From NCBI GenBank assembly GCA_910586865.1, contig CAJUIY010000061.1, positions 1-7,943 on the forward strand: a stretch of 7,943 nucleotides of DNA, in the 5' to 3' direction. The notes beneath the pieces were generated by a model that saw only the letters and a list, made by a program, of their open reading frames with translations, did not search any database and was not told where the DNA came from. Positions 1 to 6,777 of the stretch are shown here, piece after piece. The DNA is from an uncultured Bacilli bacterium. Its GTDB lineage: Bacteria > Bacillota_I > Bacilli_A > RF39 > UBA660. A program made the translations under genes and the position numbers. How positions within the stretch are numbered: position 1 is the first letter of the stretch; each line of letters begins with the position of its first letter.

Positions 1-1595
1 GTAAGATGATTTCAAGAATACTTACTTCAGTTAGTCAACAAGAAATTGAAAGAACTTCAGAGAGAACTAAAATTGGTTTGGCAGGTGCAATTAAGGCAGG
101 TCATATTCCCCACCAAAGTCCATTAGGATATAAAAGAAAAGATAAAACTCTAGTACCAGACTTAACAGAAAAAGATGTGGTTATCAGAATATTTGAAATG
201 TATCATAATGGATTATCTTATAAGAAAATAAGTAATATTCTAAATGAAGAAAAAGTTTTAGATAAAACTAATTGGTATGACACTACAATTATGAAAATAC
301 TTCAAAATGAAATATATAAAGGTGATTTTTTTCATGGTAAAAGAACAAAGAAACCTACTTATTATTCAAATGTTGTTGAACCTCTTGTATCAAAAGAATT
401 ATGGGAAGAATGCCAAGTCCAAAAGAAAAAGAACTCTAGAAGTTATCAAAGAACACTAACTTATTTATTCTTGCAAAAATTAAAGTGTCCCAAATGTGGA
501 AGAATTTTAGGTGGTAAAGCAACAACAAAGAAAAATGGTAATTCTTACTTCTATTACTATTGTAATGATTGTAAATTAACAATCAAAGAAAATGTCATAG
601 AAGATTATATTAGTGAATTTATAGATAATATTGTGGAATATGATTCAGTTGTTAATCAATTTTTCTTACCTATGATTAAACAAAAAATAGAAAATCCAAA
701 GGAAGATATTGAAAAAGAAATAAAGAAACAAAAAGATAAATTTGCTAGAATTAGAGAGGCTTATGTTAATGAGGTATTTACTCTTGAAGAATATGACTTA
801 GAAAGAAAAAAGGTAGAAAATACTATTGAAGATTTAGAAACAAAACTAAGCGAGTCTGAAGTATGTGATGAATTAAAATTCACTCCAGAAGATATTTTAG
901 TTAAAAGAGATATAGATTTTATCAATTCAGTTAAATATCCAGAGAAATACAAAGAATATAATAAATCATGGAAAGATTTTACTAGAGAAGAAAAAGCCAA
1001 TTTGATTATGAATTATATTGAAGATATAACTTTAAAAGAAACTTACAATAAAAAATGTGAGGTAGAGTTTATTAAATTTAGGGAAAGTATTGTTAATCCT
1101 TGTAATGATTTATATTTTAATGGTTATTTAGATAGAAAAGATTACGCAATCTTCGGTAATGTCATGGGAACTTTAAGATTTAGTGAGTACAGAAATGACG
1201 ATGAGGTATGGCAACATATTTTAAGATTAAGAGAGTTCTATGATGTAGGATTCTATCAAGCAACTTATAATACAGAAACTTCAATGTTTTATTTCAATAT
1301 AGATGAAGATAGTCAAGCAATCGTTAGAATATTCCCTATGGAGAATTACAGAGAAATCGATCCAGATATGAAGATGAAAGAATACGATTTAGGAGTTCTT
1401 TATATCAATAAAGATAGTGGTACAATTCTTGAAGATGAAGAAGCAGTATTTAAGTATATTCCAGATAAAACCGATGGAATACTTACTAGAGAAGTAAAGC
1501 CTACTATTGTGAAACCTGCAAATGCTATTGGATTAGCAGAATGTACTATTTATGAAGAGGAAGAGGAAACTTCTGAAGAAGTTGTTTCTTCCTAA
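1..1595 (+). CDS. Large serine recombinase LSR1, 5' end outside window
   Basis: Site-specific DNA integrase/excisionase of the large serine recombinase family, acting on attachment sites of a mobile element. The reading frame is open to the window edge (codons start at base 3). The ATG at base 6 is internal: it aligns with residue 122 of the complete homologue at 4740-6518, so about 120 catalytic-domain residues, including the nucleophilic serine, lie to the left. Counting from that ATG, the visible parts are the end of the long catalytic-domain helix (residues 8-24, QEIERTSERTK), the recombinase DNA-binding domain (about 30-150), a zinc ribbon with Cys161, Cys164, Cys186 and Cys189, a coiled-coil stretch (about 230-285), and a tail. 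Similarity to LSR2 stops near residue 379. The last 150 residues are different, ending in the acidic stretch EEEEETSEE, and may be a fused foreign segment. Family assignment is secure; activity and element membership are inferred. Confidence 0.93.
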   Translation, partial: KMISRILTSVSQQEIERTSERTKIGLAGAIKAGHIPHQSPLGYKRKDKTLVPDLTEKDVVIRIFEMYHNGLSYKKISNILNEEKVLDKTNWYDTTIMKILQNEIYKGDFFHGKRTKKPTYYSNVVEPLVSKELWEECQVQKKKNSRSYQRTLTYLFLQKLKCPKCGRILGGKATTKKNGNSYFYYYCNDCKLTIKENVIEDYISEFIDNIVEYDSVVNQFFLPMIKQKIENPKEDIEKEIKKQKDKFARIREAYVNEVFTLEEYDLERKKVENTIEDLETKLSESEVCDELKFTPEDILVKRDIDFINSVKYPEKYKEYNKSWKDFTREEKANLIMNYIEDITLKETYNKKCEVEFIKFRESIVNPCNDLYFNGYLDRKDYAIFGNVMGTLRFSEYRNDDEVWQHILRLREFYDVGFYQATYNTETSMFYFNIDEDSQAIVRIFPMENYREIDPDMKMKEYDLGVLYINKDSGTILEDEEAVFKYIPDKTDGILTREVKPTIVKPANAIGLAECTIYEEEEETSEEVVSS

Positions 1596-1659
1596 TGCTT
1601 TATGTAATTTTGTTTTATTACGAAGTTTTAAAACAATATGGAATAAAGTAAAACGGATT

Positions 1660-1748
1660 CTAAGGTGTCCTTAGCCCACGAGGTCATTTTGCTATACTTG
1701 GCAAAATACCTAGGGGGTTAAATATTTTGTCAAAGCCAAAATATAGCC
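1660..1748 (+). other. oriT: Probable oriT (relaxase nick region) upstream of mobV
   Basis: Three perfect inverted repeats are packed between LSR1 and the relaxase gene: CTAAGG/CCTTAG (1660-1665, 1669-1674, 3-nt loop), ATTTTGC/GCAAAAT (1686-1692, 1701-1707, 8-nt loop) and ATATTTTG/CAAAATAT (1722-1729, 1737-1744, 7-nt loop). An outer pair GCTATA/TATAGC (1691-1696, 1742-1747) could join the last two. The block is visibly richer in G+C than its surroundings (CACGAGG, CCTAGGGGG). None of the hairpins is followed by a T-run, so they are not ordinary terminators. MobV relaxases usually nick in an inverted-repeat region just upstream of their own gene, and the position here fits. The exact nick site cannot be read from sequence alone. 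Confidence 0.6.
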
Positions 1749-1780
1749 TAAAAAACATCATTAAAACAACTATAAAAATA

Positions 1781-1799
1781 AAGGAGCGTGATAATTATA
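1781..1799 (+). promoter_or_regulatory. mobV ribosome binding site with an awkward start codon
   Basis: AAGGAG at 1781-1786 is the only good Shine-Dalgarno sequence before the relaxase. The in-frame GTG at 1788 begins just one base after it, too close for normal initiation. The next in-frame codons are ATA (1791), ATT (1794) and ATA (1797). ATT at 1794 has a normal 7-nt spacing and is a rare but known start codon (infC is the classic case). No in-frame ATG lies near. The gene is given from GTG 1788 by convention, but initiation at ATT 1794 is equally possible. Confidence 0.55.
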
Positions 1800-3173
1800 C
1801 AATTAGCATATTCATTTCATTTAGGCAGTGATAAGAATAAGAAAAATAGTTCTAGGAATAGTGCAAAATCAAATGTAAGTGGTACAACATCTAAGAGTAA
1901 TAATGCAATACAAAATTCAGCAGGACTTACTAAGTGTGATAATCATAATTATAGAAAATATGATGATAGAGAGTATGATATTGAAATTATTAGAGGCAGT
2001 TCTTCTCTTGTAGATGATGTGAAAAAGTTATATAGAGATGAATTTGATGAGGCAAAGGAAGAATACAATGCTAAACAAACAAGAGAAAACAGAAAAATAA
2101 AAGACTACTTCACTCATGTAAGTAATAATTCTAAAAGTGATTTAGCTTGTGAGATTATTATAGAACTTGGAGATAAAAAGTATTGGGATACGAAAGATTT
2201 AGATTTCAAAAAACGAATGACAAATGTATTTAAACAGCAAGTTATTGATTTAGAAATAATATTACCAACATTCAAAATAGCAAGTGCAATTATTCATTAT
2301 GATGAAACAAGTCCACATCTCCATATTGTTGGTGTTCCAATTAAAATTGGTGGTAAAAATGGTATGTTTAAACAGGTTGGAAAAAGTGATGTATTTACCA
2401 AAGAATCACTTCGTAAACTTCAAGATAAAATGAGAACGCTTTGTATTGAATCATTTAATAAAGAATATAATCTTACTAACTCATTAAAATGCAAGAGAAA
2501 AGGCAGAAATCGCGATTATCATATAACTGAAATGGACAACTATGTGGAAATGAAAGAACATTTAGAAAAAAATCAAGAAAGATTAGAAATAGCCAATAAA
2601 AAATCGTTAGAATTAGATAATCATACTAAAGAAGTTAAAGAGATTATAACAGATTTAAAAACAACTTTAACTTCAAAAGAAAAATATGTGTTAAAACAAG
2701 AAGATAAAGAAAAATTAGTATCTTATATTGATTCAGTTAGTAAAACAAATGAAGAATATAAGAAAATTCAAACTTTATCTGTAACTCTTAATAATGTAGA
2801 TACTGAAATTAAGGAGAATCACGAAAAAATTAAAACACTTACTGAAAACAATGAGGCACTTACTTTAAGAGTAGAAAATCTTACTAAAAATATCAAAAAT
2901 AAAGATGAAGAAATTGAAGAACTGAAAGAAGAAAATCATTCATTAAAAAATACTCTAGAATTTTGGAAAGATAAATTTTTACGAGTAATGTCTTTAATTA
3001 AAGATAAGTTATTCGATAAAGAAAAAGAACGAGAAAAATATTTTGATGTATCAAAAGATTTATACAAAAAAGGAATTATTAAAGAAGATACTTTTAATGA
3101 GTTAAAGGATAAATATAATTTTAGTAAAGAACATGATGATAAGGGAAAAGATGATTTTGAAATAGAAATATAG
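1788..3173 (+). CDS. mobV: MobV-family (Pre/Mob) plasmid mobilisation relaxase
   Basis: DNA relaxase that nicks one strand at oriT and pilots it during conjugative mobilisation; Pre proteins of this family can also promote plasmid recombination. Visible family hallmarks are an N-terminal segment IQLAYSFHLG, an HNYR segment at residues 53-56, and the metal-binding signature H170-Y-D172-E173-T-S-P-H177-L-H179 (HxDExxPHxH). Residues about 255-400 form a long Lys/Glu-rich coiled coil, normal for MobV C-termini. At 461 residues it is in the usual range and appears intact. The gene follows the inverted-repeat oriT block directly. No type IV secretion or coupling-protein gene is in the window, so transfer presumably depends on a helper element. 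Residue numbers count from GTG 1788; the true start may be the ATT two codons later. Confidence 0.92.
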   Translation: MIIIQLAYSFHLGSDKNKKNSSRNSAKSNVSGTTSKSNNAIQNSAGLTKCDNHNYRKYDDREYDIEIIRGSSSLVDDVKKLYRDEFDEAKEEYNAKQTRENRKIKDYFTHVSNNSKSDLACEIIIELGDKKYWDTKDLDFKKRMTNVFKQQVIDLEIILPTFKIASAIIHYDETSPHLHIVGVPIKIGGKNGMFKQVGKSDVFTKESLRKLQDKMRTLCIESFNKEYNLTNSLKCKRKGRNRDYHITEMDNYVEMKEHLEKNQERLEIANKKSLELDNHTKEVKEIITDLKTTLTSKEKYVLKQEDKEKLVSYIDSVSKTNEEYKKIQTLSVTLNNVDTEIKENHEKIKTLTENNEALTLRVENLTKNIKNKDEEIEELKEENHSLKNTLEFWKDKFLRVMSLIKDKLFDKEKEREKYFDVSKDLYKKGIIKEDTFNELKDKYNFSKEHDDKGKDDFEIEI

Positions 3174-3193
3174 GAAAAAATTTTAAACTAGTG

Positions 3194-3232
3194 TATAATA
3201 TAACCAATTACTTTTATTCATGGAGGTGCAAT
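3194..3232 (+). promoter_or_regulatory. Candidate -10 box and ribosome binding site for the 302-residue gene
   Basis: A perfect TATAAT lies at 3194-3199, just after the relaxase stop, but no convincing -35 box is visible 16-18 bases upstream, so promoter activity is uncertain. GGAGG at 3222-3226 sits 6 nt before ATG 3233 and decides that start. A GTG at 3191 in the same frame overlaps the -10 box and has no ribosome binding site. Confidence 0.45.
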
Positions 3233-4141
3233 ATGATATTAAAATTTGATAAAGATGTAGTTAATGAAGGAAAAATAGATTGTGAAAGTTTTAAATATTG
3301 TCATTTCGTAGGTTTTTTAAACAAACTAGGAGAAAAAATAGATTATAGTATGCCATTTGGATTAGGTGGGCATGATAATAATCCTACAACTGATTTATTT
3401 GTAAATTATTTTTATATAAGAGATAAAAGTGTTTTTGAAAATGGAGTACACGTTTTTGGACACGATAAACCACTTACAGGATTGGAATATGAAAAATTAA
3501 TATGTGAAGATTATAGAGAAGAATTAAAAAATGCACTTGAAAACATAAGAAAAGATAACGATTGGCAAAGGAAACACTCAAATTCAATCAGTCCCTATGA
3601 TAAATTAGATCAAGATTTAATAGAATTTTTTTATAATTGCTACCAAAATGAGTCTTTTATGAATGGATTTGGAAAAAATTATTATATTATGAATGAAGAA
3701 GAATTTTATCATAGTCCTTATTATCAAAATATTTTGAAAAAGTACCCTAAAAATGAGGGAGAAGATGATAGTAGATATAATTGGAGAATTCCTGCTATGT
3801 ATCAATTTGATTTTATGTATTGGAATTATAAAATGAGGATAATATTGAATTTTTTCAAAGATACGTTAGTACAATATTTAGGGTATCATTCAATAGAAAG
3901 AATTCCAAGAACCATAACAACATCTGAAATAAAAATTTATTCAACTTTTTATAATTATATTTTAAATGATTTTACTATTGTTCGTATTCCAAAAATGAAC
4001 TATGATGAAGATAGAAAAATGTATGTTGAATATAATCAAAGTGATTTTCTTTTACCAGATAGTGAATTGAGATTAAAAGACGAGATACAGGCAATAAAAA
4101 GACTTGTTCCAATTAAAGATAGAGCAAAATATTATAGATAA
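3233..4141 (+). CDS. Unrecognised 302-residue tyrosine-rich protein
   Basis: I do not recognise this family. The start is ATG 3233, supported by GGAGG 6 nt upstream; the frame is open 14 codons further to GTG 3191, but that has no binding site. The protein looks soluble: no signal peptide and no convincing membrane helix. It is strongly aromatic, with many Tyr and Phe (for example SPYYQN at 161-166 and FDFMYWNYK at 192-200). A glycine-rich turn PFGLGGHDNN (41-50) and GVHVFGHD (71-78) are the most motif-like segments, each with Gly/His/Asp, but they match no catalytic signature I can name. The C-terminus is basic. The gene follows mobV by 59 bases and may be co-transcribed with it; it is probably element cargo. 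Codon use matches its neighbours, which suggests a real gene. Confidence 0.8.
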   Translation: MILKFDKDVVNEGKIDCESFKYCHFVGFLNKLGEKIDYSMPFGLGGHDNNPTTDLFVNYFYIRDKSVFENGVHVFGHDKPLTGLEYEKLICEDYREELKNALENIRKDNDWQRKHSNSISPYDKLDQDLIEFFYNCYQNESFMNGFGKNYYIMNEEEFYHSPYYQNILKKYPKNEGEDDSRYNWRIPAMYQFDFMYWNYKMRIILNFFKDTLVQYLGYHSIERIPRTITTSEIKIYSTFYNYILNDFTIVRIPKMNYDEDRKMYVEYNQSDFLLPDSELRLKDEIQAIKRLVPIKDRAKYYR

Positions 4142-4183
4142 GTTTTTACAAATTTAATATTTTTTGTTGTAGATTGTTAGTTT

Positions 4184-4194
4184 TATGGTAAACT
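4184..4194 (+). promoter_or_regulatory. Possible extended -10 promoter for the leader of the 90-residue gene
   Basis: ATGGTAAACT contains TGG followed by TAAACT (-10 at 4189-4194), an extended -10 form. TTGTAG at 4167-4172 lies 16 nt upstream as a weak -35. A similar TATGGTAAA string precedes LSR2 at 4701. Transcription would start near 4201, giving a leader of about 150 nt. Confidence 0.4.
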
Positions 4195-4247
4195 AATAGT
4201 AATGATTGATTCTTATGTCAATTTTCATTGGTAAAGTTGTAAATTAC

Positions 4248-4327
4248 TTCCCCAACGGCACCATAGGGAAATTAGTCGAACTAATTCGACTTTCAAAATA
4301 AAAGGTTAATTTCGGTTAATCTTTTTT
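4248..4327 (+). promoter_or_regulatory. Structured leader with mutually exclusive hairpins (attenuator-like)
   Basis: Between the candidate promoter and the 90-residue gene, the leader can form TTCCC/GGGAA (4248-4252, 4266-4270), then either AATTAGT/ACTAATT (4270-4276, 4280-4286) or AGTCGAA/TTCGACT (4274-4280, 4285-4291). The last two share bases and cannot both form. A terminator hairpin follows at once. Alternative stems upstream of a terminator suggest conditional read-through into the gene, but the ligand or signal is unknown. Another reading is that one hairpin is the binding site of a DNA-binding protein. Confidence 0.5.
4300..4327 (+). terminator. Rho-independent terminator upstream of the 90-residue gene
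   Basis: AAAAGGTTAA (4300-4309) pairs with TTAATCTTTT (4316-4325) across a 6-nt TTTCGG loop, with one G-T wobble, and runs into six T residues at 4322-4327. It lies 26 bases before the ATG of the next gene. It therefore either ends transcription from the upstream genes or acts as the off-state of a leader attenuator. Confidence 0.65.
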
Positions 4328-4353
4328 GTTTGTTTTGAAAGGAGTAATTAGTA

Positions 4354-4626
4354 ATGCAAATAGTAAAAGAAAAATTAGAAATTGATGAGGTATTAGAAAA
4401 GAAAATTAATAACTTGCTTAAGTTTAATAATATTAAAGCTAAGCTAGAAAAAGGTAATATTATTAGTTTGACAAATACTAATATTGCCTATATAGAGCCA
4501 CACAGCCTTGAAATAAATGAGACTACTTATCTTTTCTTTAATGAATGTGAAGATGTCTATATGAATGATTTAACTAAATCTATTCCTTTGAAAGAATTAG
4601 AACATTTTATCAAGTGTACATTTTAA
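4354..4626 (+). CDS. Small hypothetical protein, 90 residues
   Basis: I do not recognise this family. ATG 4354 is preceded by AAAGGAG (4338-4344) with 9-nt spacing. The first half is charged and probably helical (residues 1-35, KEKLEIDEVLEKKINNLL). The second half has beta-like alternation (NIISLTNTNIAYIEPHSLEI) and ends in an amphipathic helix (IPLKELEHFIK). There are no membrane segments and no recognised DNA-binding motif. It follows a terminator/attenuator-like leader and precedes LSR2 by 113 bases on the same strand. Small proteins beside serine recombinases are sometimes recombination directionality factors or regulators, but nothing in this sequence establishes that role. The good ribosome binding site and normal codon use support a real gene. 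Confidence 0.75.
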   Translation: MQIVKEKLEIDEVLEKKINNLLKFNNIKAKLEKGNIISLTNTNIAYIEPHSLEINETTYLFFNECEDVYMNDLTKSIPLKELEHFIKCTF

Positions 4627-4702
4627 ATACAAATTGAATACGAAAAAAAGCGAAATTATGCTGATTTAGTTTATTGTAATTTAAAATGTAGGTAGTAAAA
4701 TA

Positions 4703-4733
4703 TGGTAAAATGCTTAAATTCTTGAAAAGGAGG
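4703..4733 (+). promoter_or_regulatory. Extended -10 promoter candidate and ribosome binding site of LSR2
   Basis: TGGTAAAAT at 4703-4711 is an extended -10 element (TGn plus TAAAAT) without a clear -35. The sequence AAAAGGAGG ends at 4733 (GGAGG at 4729-4733), 6 nt before ATG 4740. Extended -10 promoters can work without a good -35, so LSR2 may have its own promoter. Confidence 0.5.
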
Positions 4734-4739
4734 AAATAA

Positions 4740-6518
4740 ATGAATAAAAAGAATGCAGCAATCTATTGTCGTGTCAGCACAGAGGATCAAGCCCGTGAGG
4801 GTTATTCTCTACCTGAACAACAAGAAAAATTAAAAGATTTATGTAAATATCGAGATTATAATATCTATGATATTTATGAAGATGCTGGAATATCAGGAAA
4901 AGATATGGAGCATCGTCTACAATTTCAAAAAATGATAGAAAGTGTAAGAGATGGTAAAGTTAATGTTATTGTTGCTTATAAACTTGATAGATTAACAAGA
5001 AGTATTAGAGATTTAGAAATATTAATTAGTGAATTAGAAAAATATAATTGTAGTTTAGAATGTGCTATGGATGATATCAATACTTCTACCGCTAATGGAA
5101 GATTCTTTGTAAGAATGCTTACTGTTTTATCACAACTTGAAATTGAAAGAGTTAGTGAAAGAACAAAGTTTGGTATGGTTGGAGCTATTAAAGATGGTCA
5201 TATTCCAGTTAGAAAAACATTAGGTTTTATGAGAAAAGATAAGAAGTTAATTATTAATCCTGCTGAAAGTGAAATCGTAGAAAGAATATTTGATTTATAT
5301 TATAAAGGAAAGTCATATCAACAAATAGCCAATATTTTCAACGAAGAAAAAGTATTAAATAAAAAATGGTATGACACAACAATACTAAAGATACTATCTA
5401 ATCCACTTTACAAAGGTGATTTTATCAGTGGTACTAGAACTGGTAATCCAATTCTTTATAAAAATGTCGTAGAGCCAATAATCTCTAAAAAGTTATGGGA
5501 AGAATGCCAAGAGCAAACTAGAAAAAATACAAGAAATTATACTAGAAGAAATGATTATATCTTCTTTCAAAAAATTATTTGTCCTAATTGTCATAAAATA
5601 ATGGCTTGTAAAGCTCCAGGGGGTTCTAAAAAGAAATATATTTATTATCAATGCAATCAATGTAAAACTTATATTAGAGAAGATAAACTAGTAGAATTGT
5701 TAGTAGATGAAATAGGTCAAATAATAGAATATGATTCTATTGTTAGAAAATATTTTGCTCCACTTTTGAAACATAAAATAACAAATACTAATGAATTACT
5801 TTCTAAAGAACTAAATACATTAAAAGATAAAGAAATAAGACTTAAGGATGCTTACTTAAATGAAATTATTAGTTTAAAAGAATATAAAGAAGATAAAACA
5901 TACTTAGAAAATAGAATCAAAGATATTGAGTATAAAATCAAAGAAGAGCAAGATCTAGAACAATATAATTTCACTTTTGAAGATATGATGCTTAAAAGAG
6001 ATATAGAAAGTATAAAGTGTTTTATTAGTCCCTTTTACGAATTAAATTTTCAAGCCAAATGGAGTGAACTTACTATATCAGAAAAACAAGAATTAATAAC
6101 AAGTTATATTGATTCGATAGAAGTTATTAAAAATGATAGGGATATAAAAATAAAACATATTACTTTCAGGAAAACATTTATTGAAGAATATGCAAATCTT
6201 TTTAATAATGGTGGTATTAATAGAAACCAAGAAATAAAAGCCAATAATTTGTCGATAAATATTGAAATATCAGCTCCAATGACTAGAGAAGAAATTAAGA
6301 AGTATATTAAGAAATTACAATTAAACTTTCCTATAGATTATCAAGAATTAAAGAAAGAACAAATTAATGATAAACAATTTATGCTTAAATATAACAAAGG
6401 TAACTATTTTAATGAACCATTTAAATTAATACCTATTATTGATAAATTTAAAATAACGAATTATGGATTAATAGAAGTACCTGTCAGTCCAATAAATATT
6501 ATAAATGTTGATATTTAA
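4740..6518 (+). CDS. Large serine recombinase LSR2, complete
   Basis: Integrase/excisionase of a mobile genetic element; it cuts both att sites through 5'-phosphoserine links and rotates the strands. Domains in order: catalytic resolvase domain (1-150) with Arg11, nucleophile Ser13 in CRVSTEDQ, and the KLDRLTRS motif at 81-88; long linking helix (131-145, ending in SERTKFG); recombinase DNA-binding domain (about 152-270); zinc ribbon with Cys281, Cys284, Cys305 and Cys308; coiled coil (about 350-405); and a C-terminal region (about 500-592) unlike the tail of LSR1. All key catalytic residues are present, and 592 residues is normal for the TnpX/TndX-like group, so it is probably active. ATG 4740 has GGAGG 6 nt upstream. 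It shares more than half its residues with LSR1 by eye over the DNA-binding domain, including a 19-base identical stretch (399-417 and 5493-5511). Its att site is likely close by, perhaps in the repeat-rich region downstream. Confidence 0.96.
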   Translation: MNKKNAAIYCRVSTEDQAREGYSLPEQQEKLKDLCKYRDYNIYDIYEDAGISGKDMEHRLQFQKMIESVRDGKVNVIVAYKLDRLTRSIRDLEILISELEKYNCSLECAMDDINTSTANGRFFVRMLTVLSQLEIERVSERTKFGMVGAIKDGHIPVRKTLGFMRKDKKLIINPAESEIVERIFDLYYKGKSYQQIANIFNEEKVLNKKWYDTTILKILSNPLYKGDFISGTRTGNPILYKNVVEPIISKKLWEECQEQTRKNTRNYTRRNDYIFFQKIICPNCHKIMACKAPGGSKKKYIYYQCNQCKTYIREDKLVELLVDEIGQIIEYDSIVRKYFAPLLKHKITNTNELLSKELNTLKDKEIRLKDAYLNEIISLKEYKEDKTYLENRIKDIEYKIKEEQDLEQYNFTFEDMMLKRDIESIKCFISPFYELNFQAKWSELTISEKQELITSYIDSIEVIKNDRDIKIKHITFRKTFIEEYANLFNNGGINRNQEIKANNLSINIEISAPMTREEIKKYIKKLQLNFPIDYQELKKEQINDKQFMLKYNKGNYFNEPFKLIPIIDKFKITNYGLIEVPVSPINIINVDI

Positions 6519-6536
6519 GGTACATCTTTTTGTACC
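6519..6536. repeat. Inverted repeat GGTACA/TGTACC directly after the LSR2 stop
   Basis: GGTACA (6519-6524) and TGTACC (6531-6536) form a 6-bp stem with a TCTTTT loop, starting one base after the stop codon. No T-run follows, so it is a poor terminator on the plus strand. GGTACA recurs at 6575-6580 and 6797-6802. It could be a recombinase or regulator binding site, or a weak terminator. Confidence 0.45.
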
Positions 6537-6680
6537 AACAAAAGTTATGAGATTCATAAAAACACTTAAATTTTGGTACAAATTGGTGTATTTTAGCCAT
6601 CGAAAATAGCCGATTTTGTCTGACTTTTGTAATACAAATAGGTAAATATAGCAAATATTTTAACTTTTTTCTTAATTTTA

Positions 6681-6719
6681 TGTCTTACAATTGTCATACA
6701 AAAATAGAAATGTCATACA
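6681..6719 (+). repeat. Three short direct repeats TGTCNTACA
   Basis: TGTCTTACA (6681-6689), TGTCATACA (6692-6700) and TGTCATACA (6711-6719) lie within 39 bases, with unit starts 11 and 19 bases apart. Clustered 9-base repeats of this kind suggest a protein-binding array, for example for recombinase or an accessory factor. In such AT-rich DNA, chance cannot be excluded. Confidence 0.4.
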
Positions 6720-6733
6720 TGGAAACCTTTGTA

Positions 6734-6777
6734 AACTCGCCACTGGCGAGTTGTTGTCAGACGAGGTTATCCTGCTA
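6734..6777 (+). other. Second oriT-like block: perfect hairpin plus ACGAGGT motif
   Basis: AACTCGCC (6734-6741) and GGCGAGTT (6745-6752) form a perfect 8-bp stem with a 3-nt loop and no T-run. Eight bases on, 6761-6777 reads ACGAGGTTATCCTGCTA, matching 14 of 17 bases of 1678-1694 in the oriT candidate (ACGAGGTCATTTTGCTA). There, too, a tight 3-nt-loop hairpin sits just upstream. This is a G+C-rich island in very AT-rich DNA. It may be a second or relic transfer origin, or a shared recombination site. No relaxase gene follows within the window. Confidence 0.45.

Noticed and set aside
6..8. ATG near the left edge as a real start of LSR1
   Set aside because: The frame is open to the window edge and this Met aligns with the middle of the catalytic domain of LSR2; no ribosome binding site is visible.
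761..1000. Minus-strand 79-codon frame inside LSR1
   Set aside because: Antisense shadow of a clearly coding region, serine-rich low-complexity product and no ribosome binding site.
1625..1634. GTTTTAAAAC palindrome after LSR1
   Set aside because: A 10-base AT palindrome is expected by chance in this composition and has no T-run or spacing that suggests function.
3617..3805. Minus-strand 62-codon hydrophobic frame
   Set aside because: Lies opposite the Tyr/Asn-rich part of the 302-residue gene; its Ile/Phe richness is simply the complement of AT-rich codons, and no ribosome binding site precedes it.
4202..4234. Ten-codon leader peptide (MIDSYVNFHW) in the attenuator-like leader
   Set aside because: No ribosome binding site, and it would start almost at the predicted transcript start; such short frames are common by chance, so it was not annotated.
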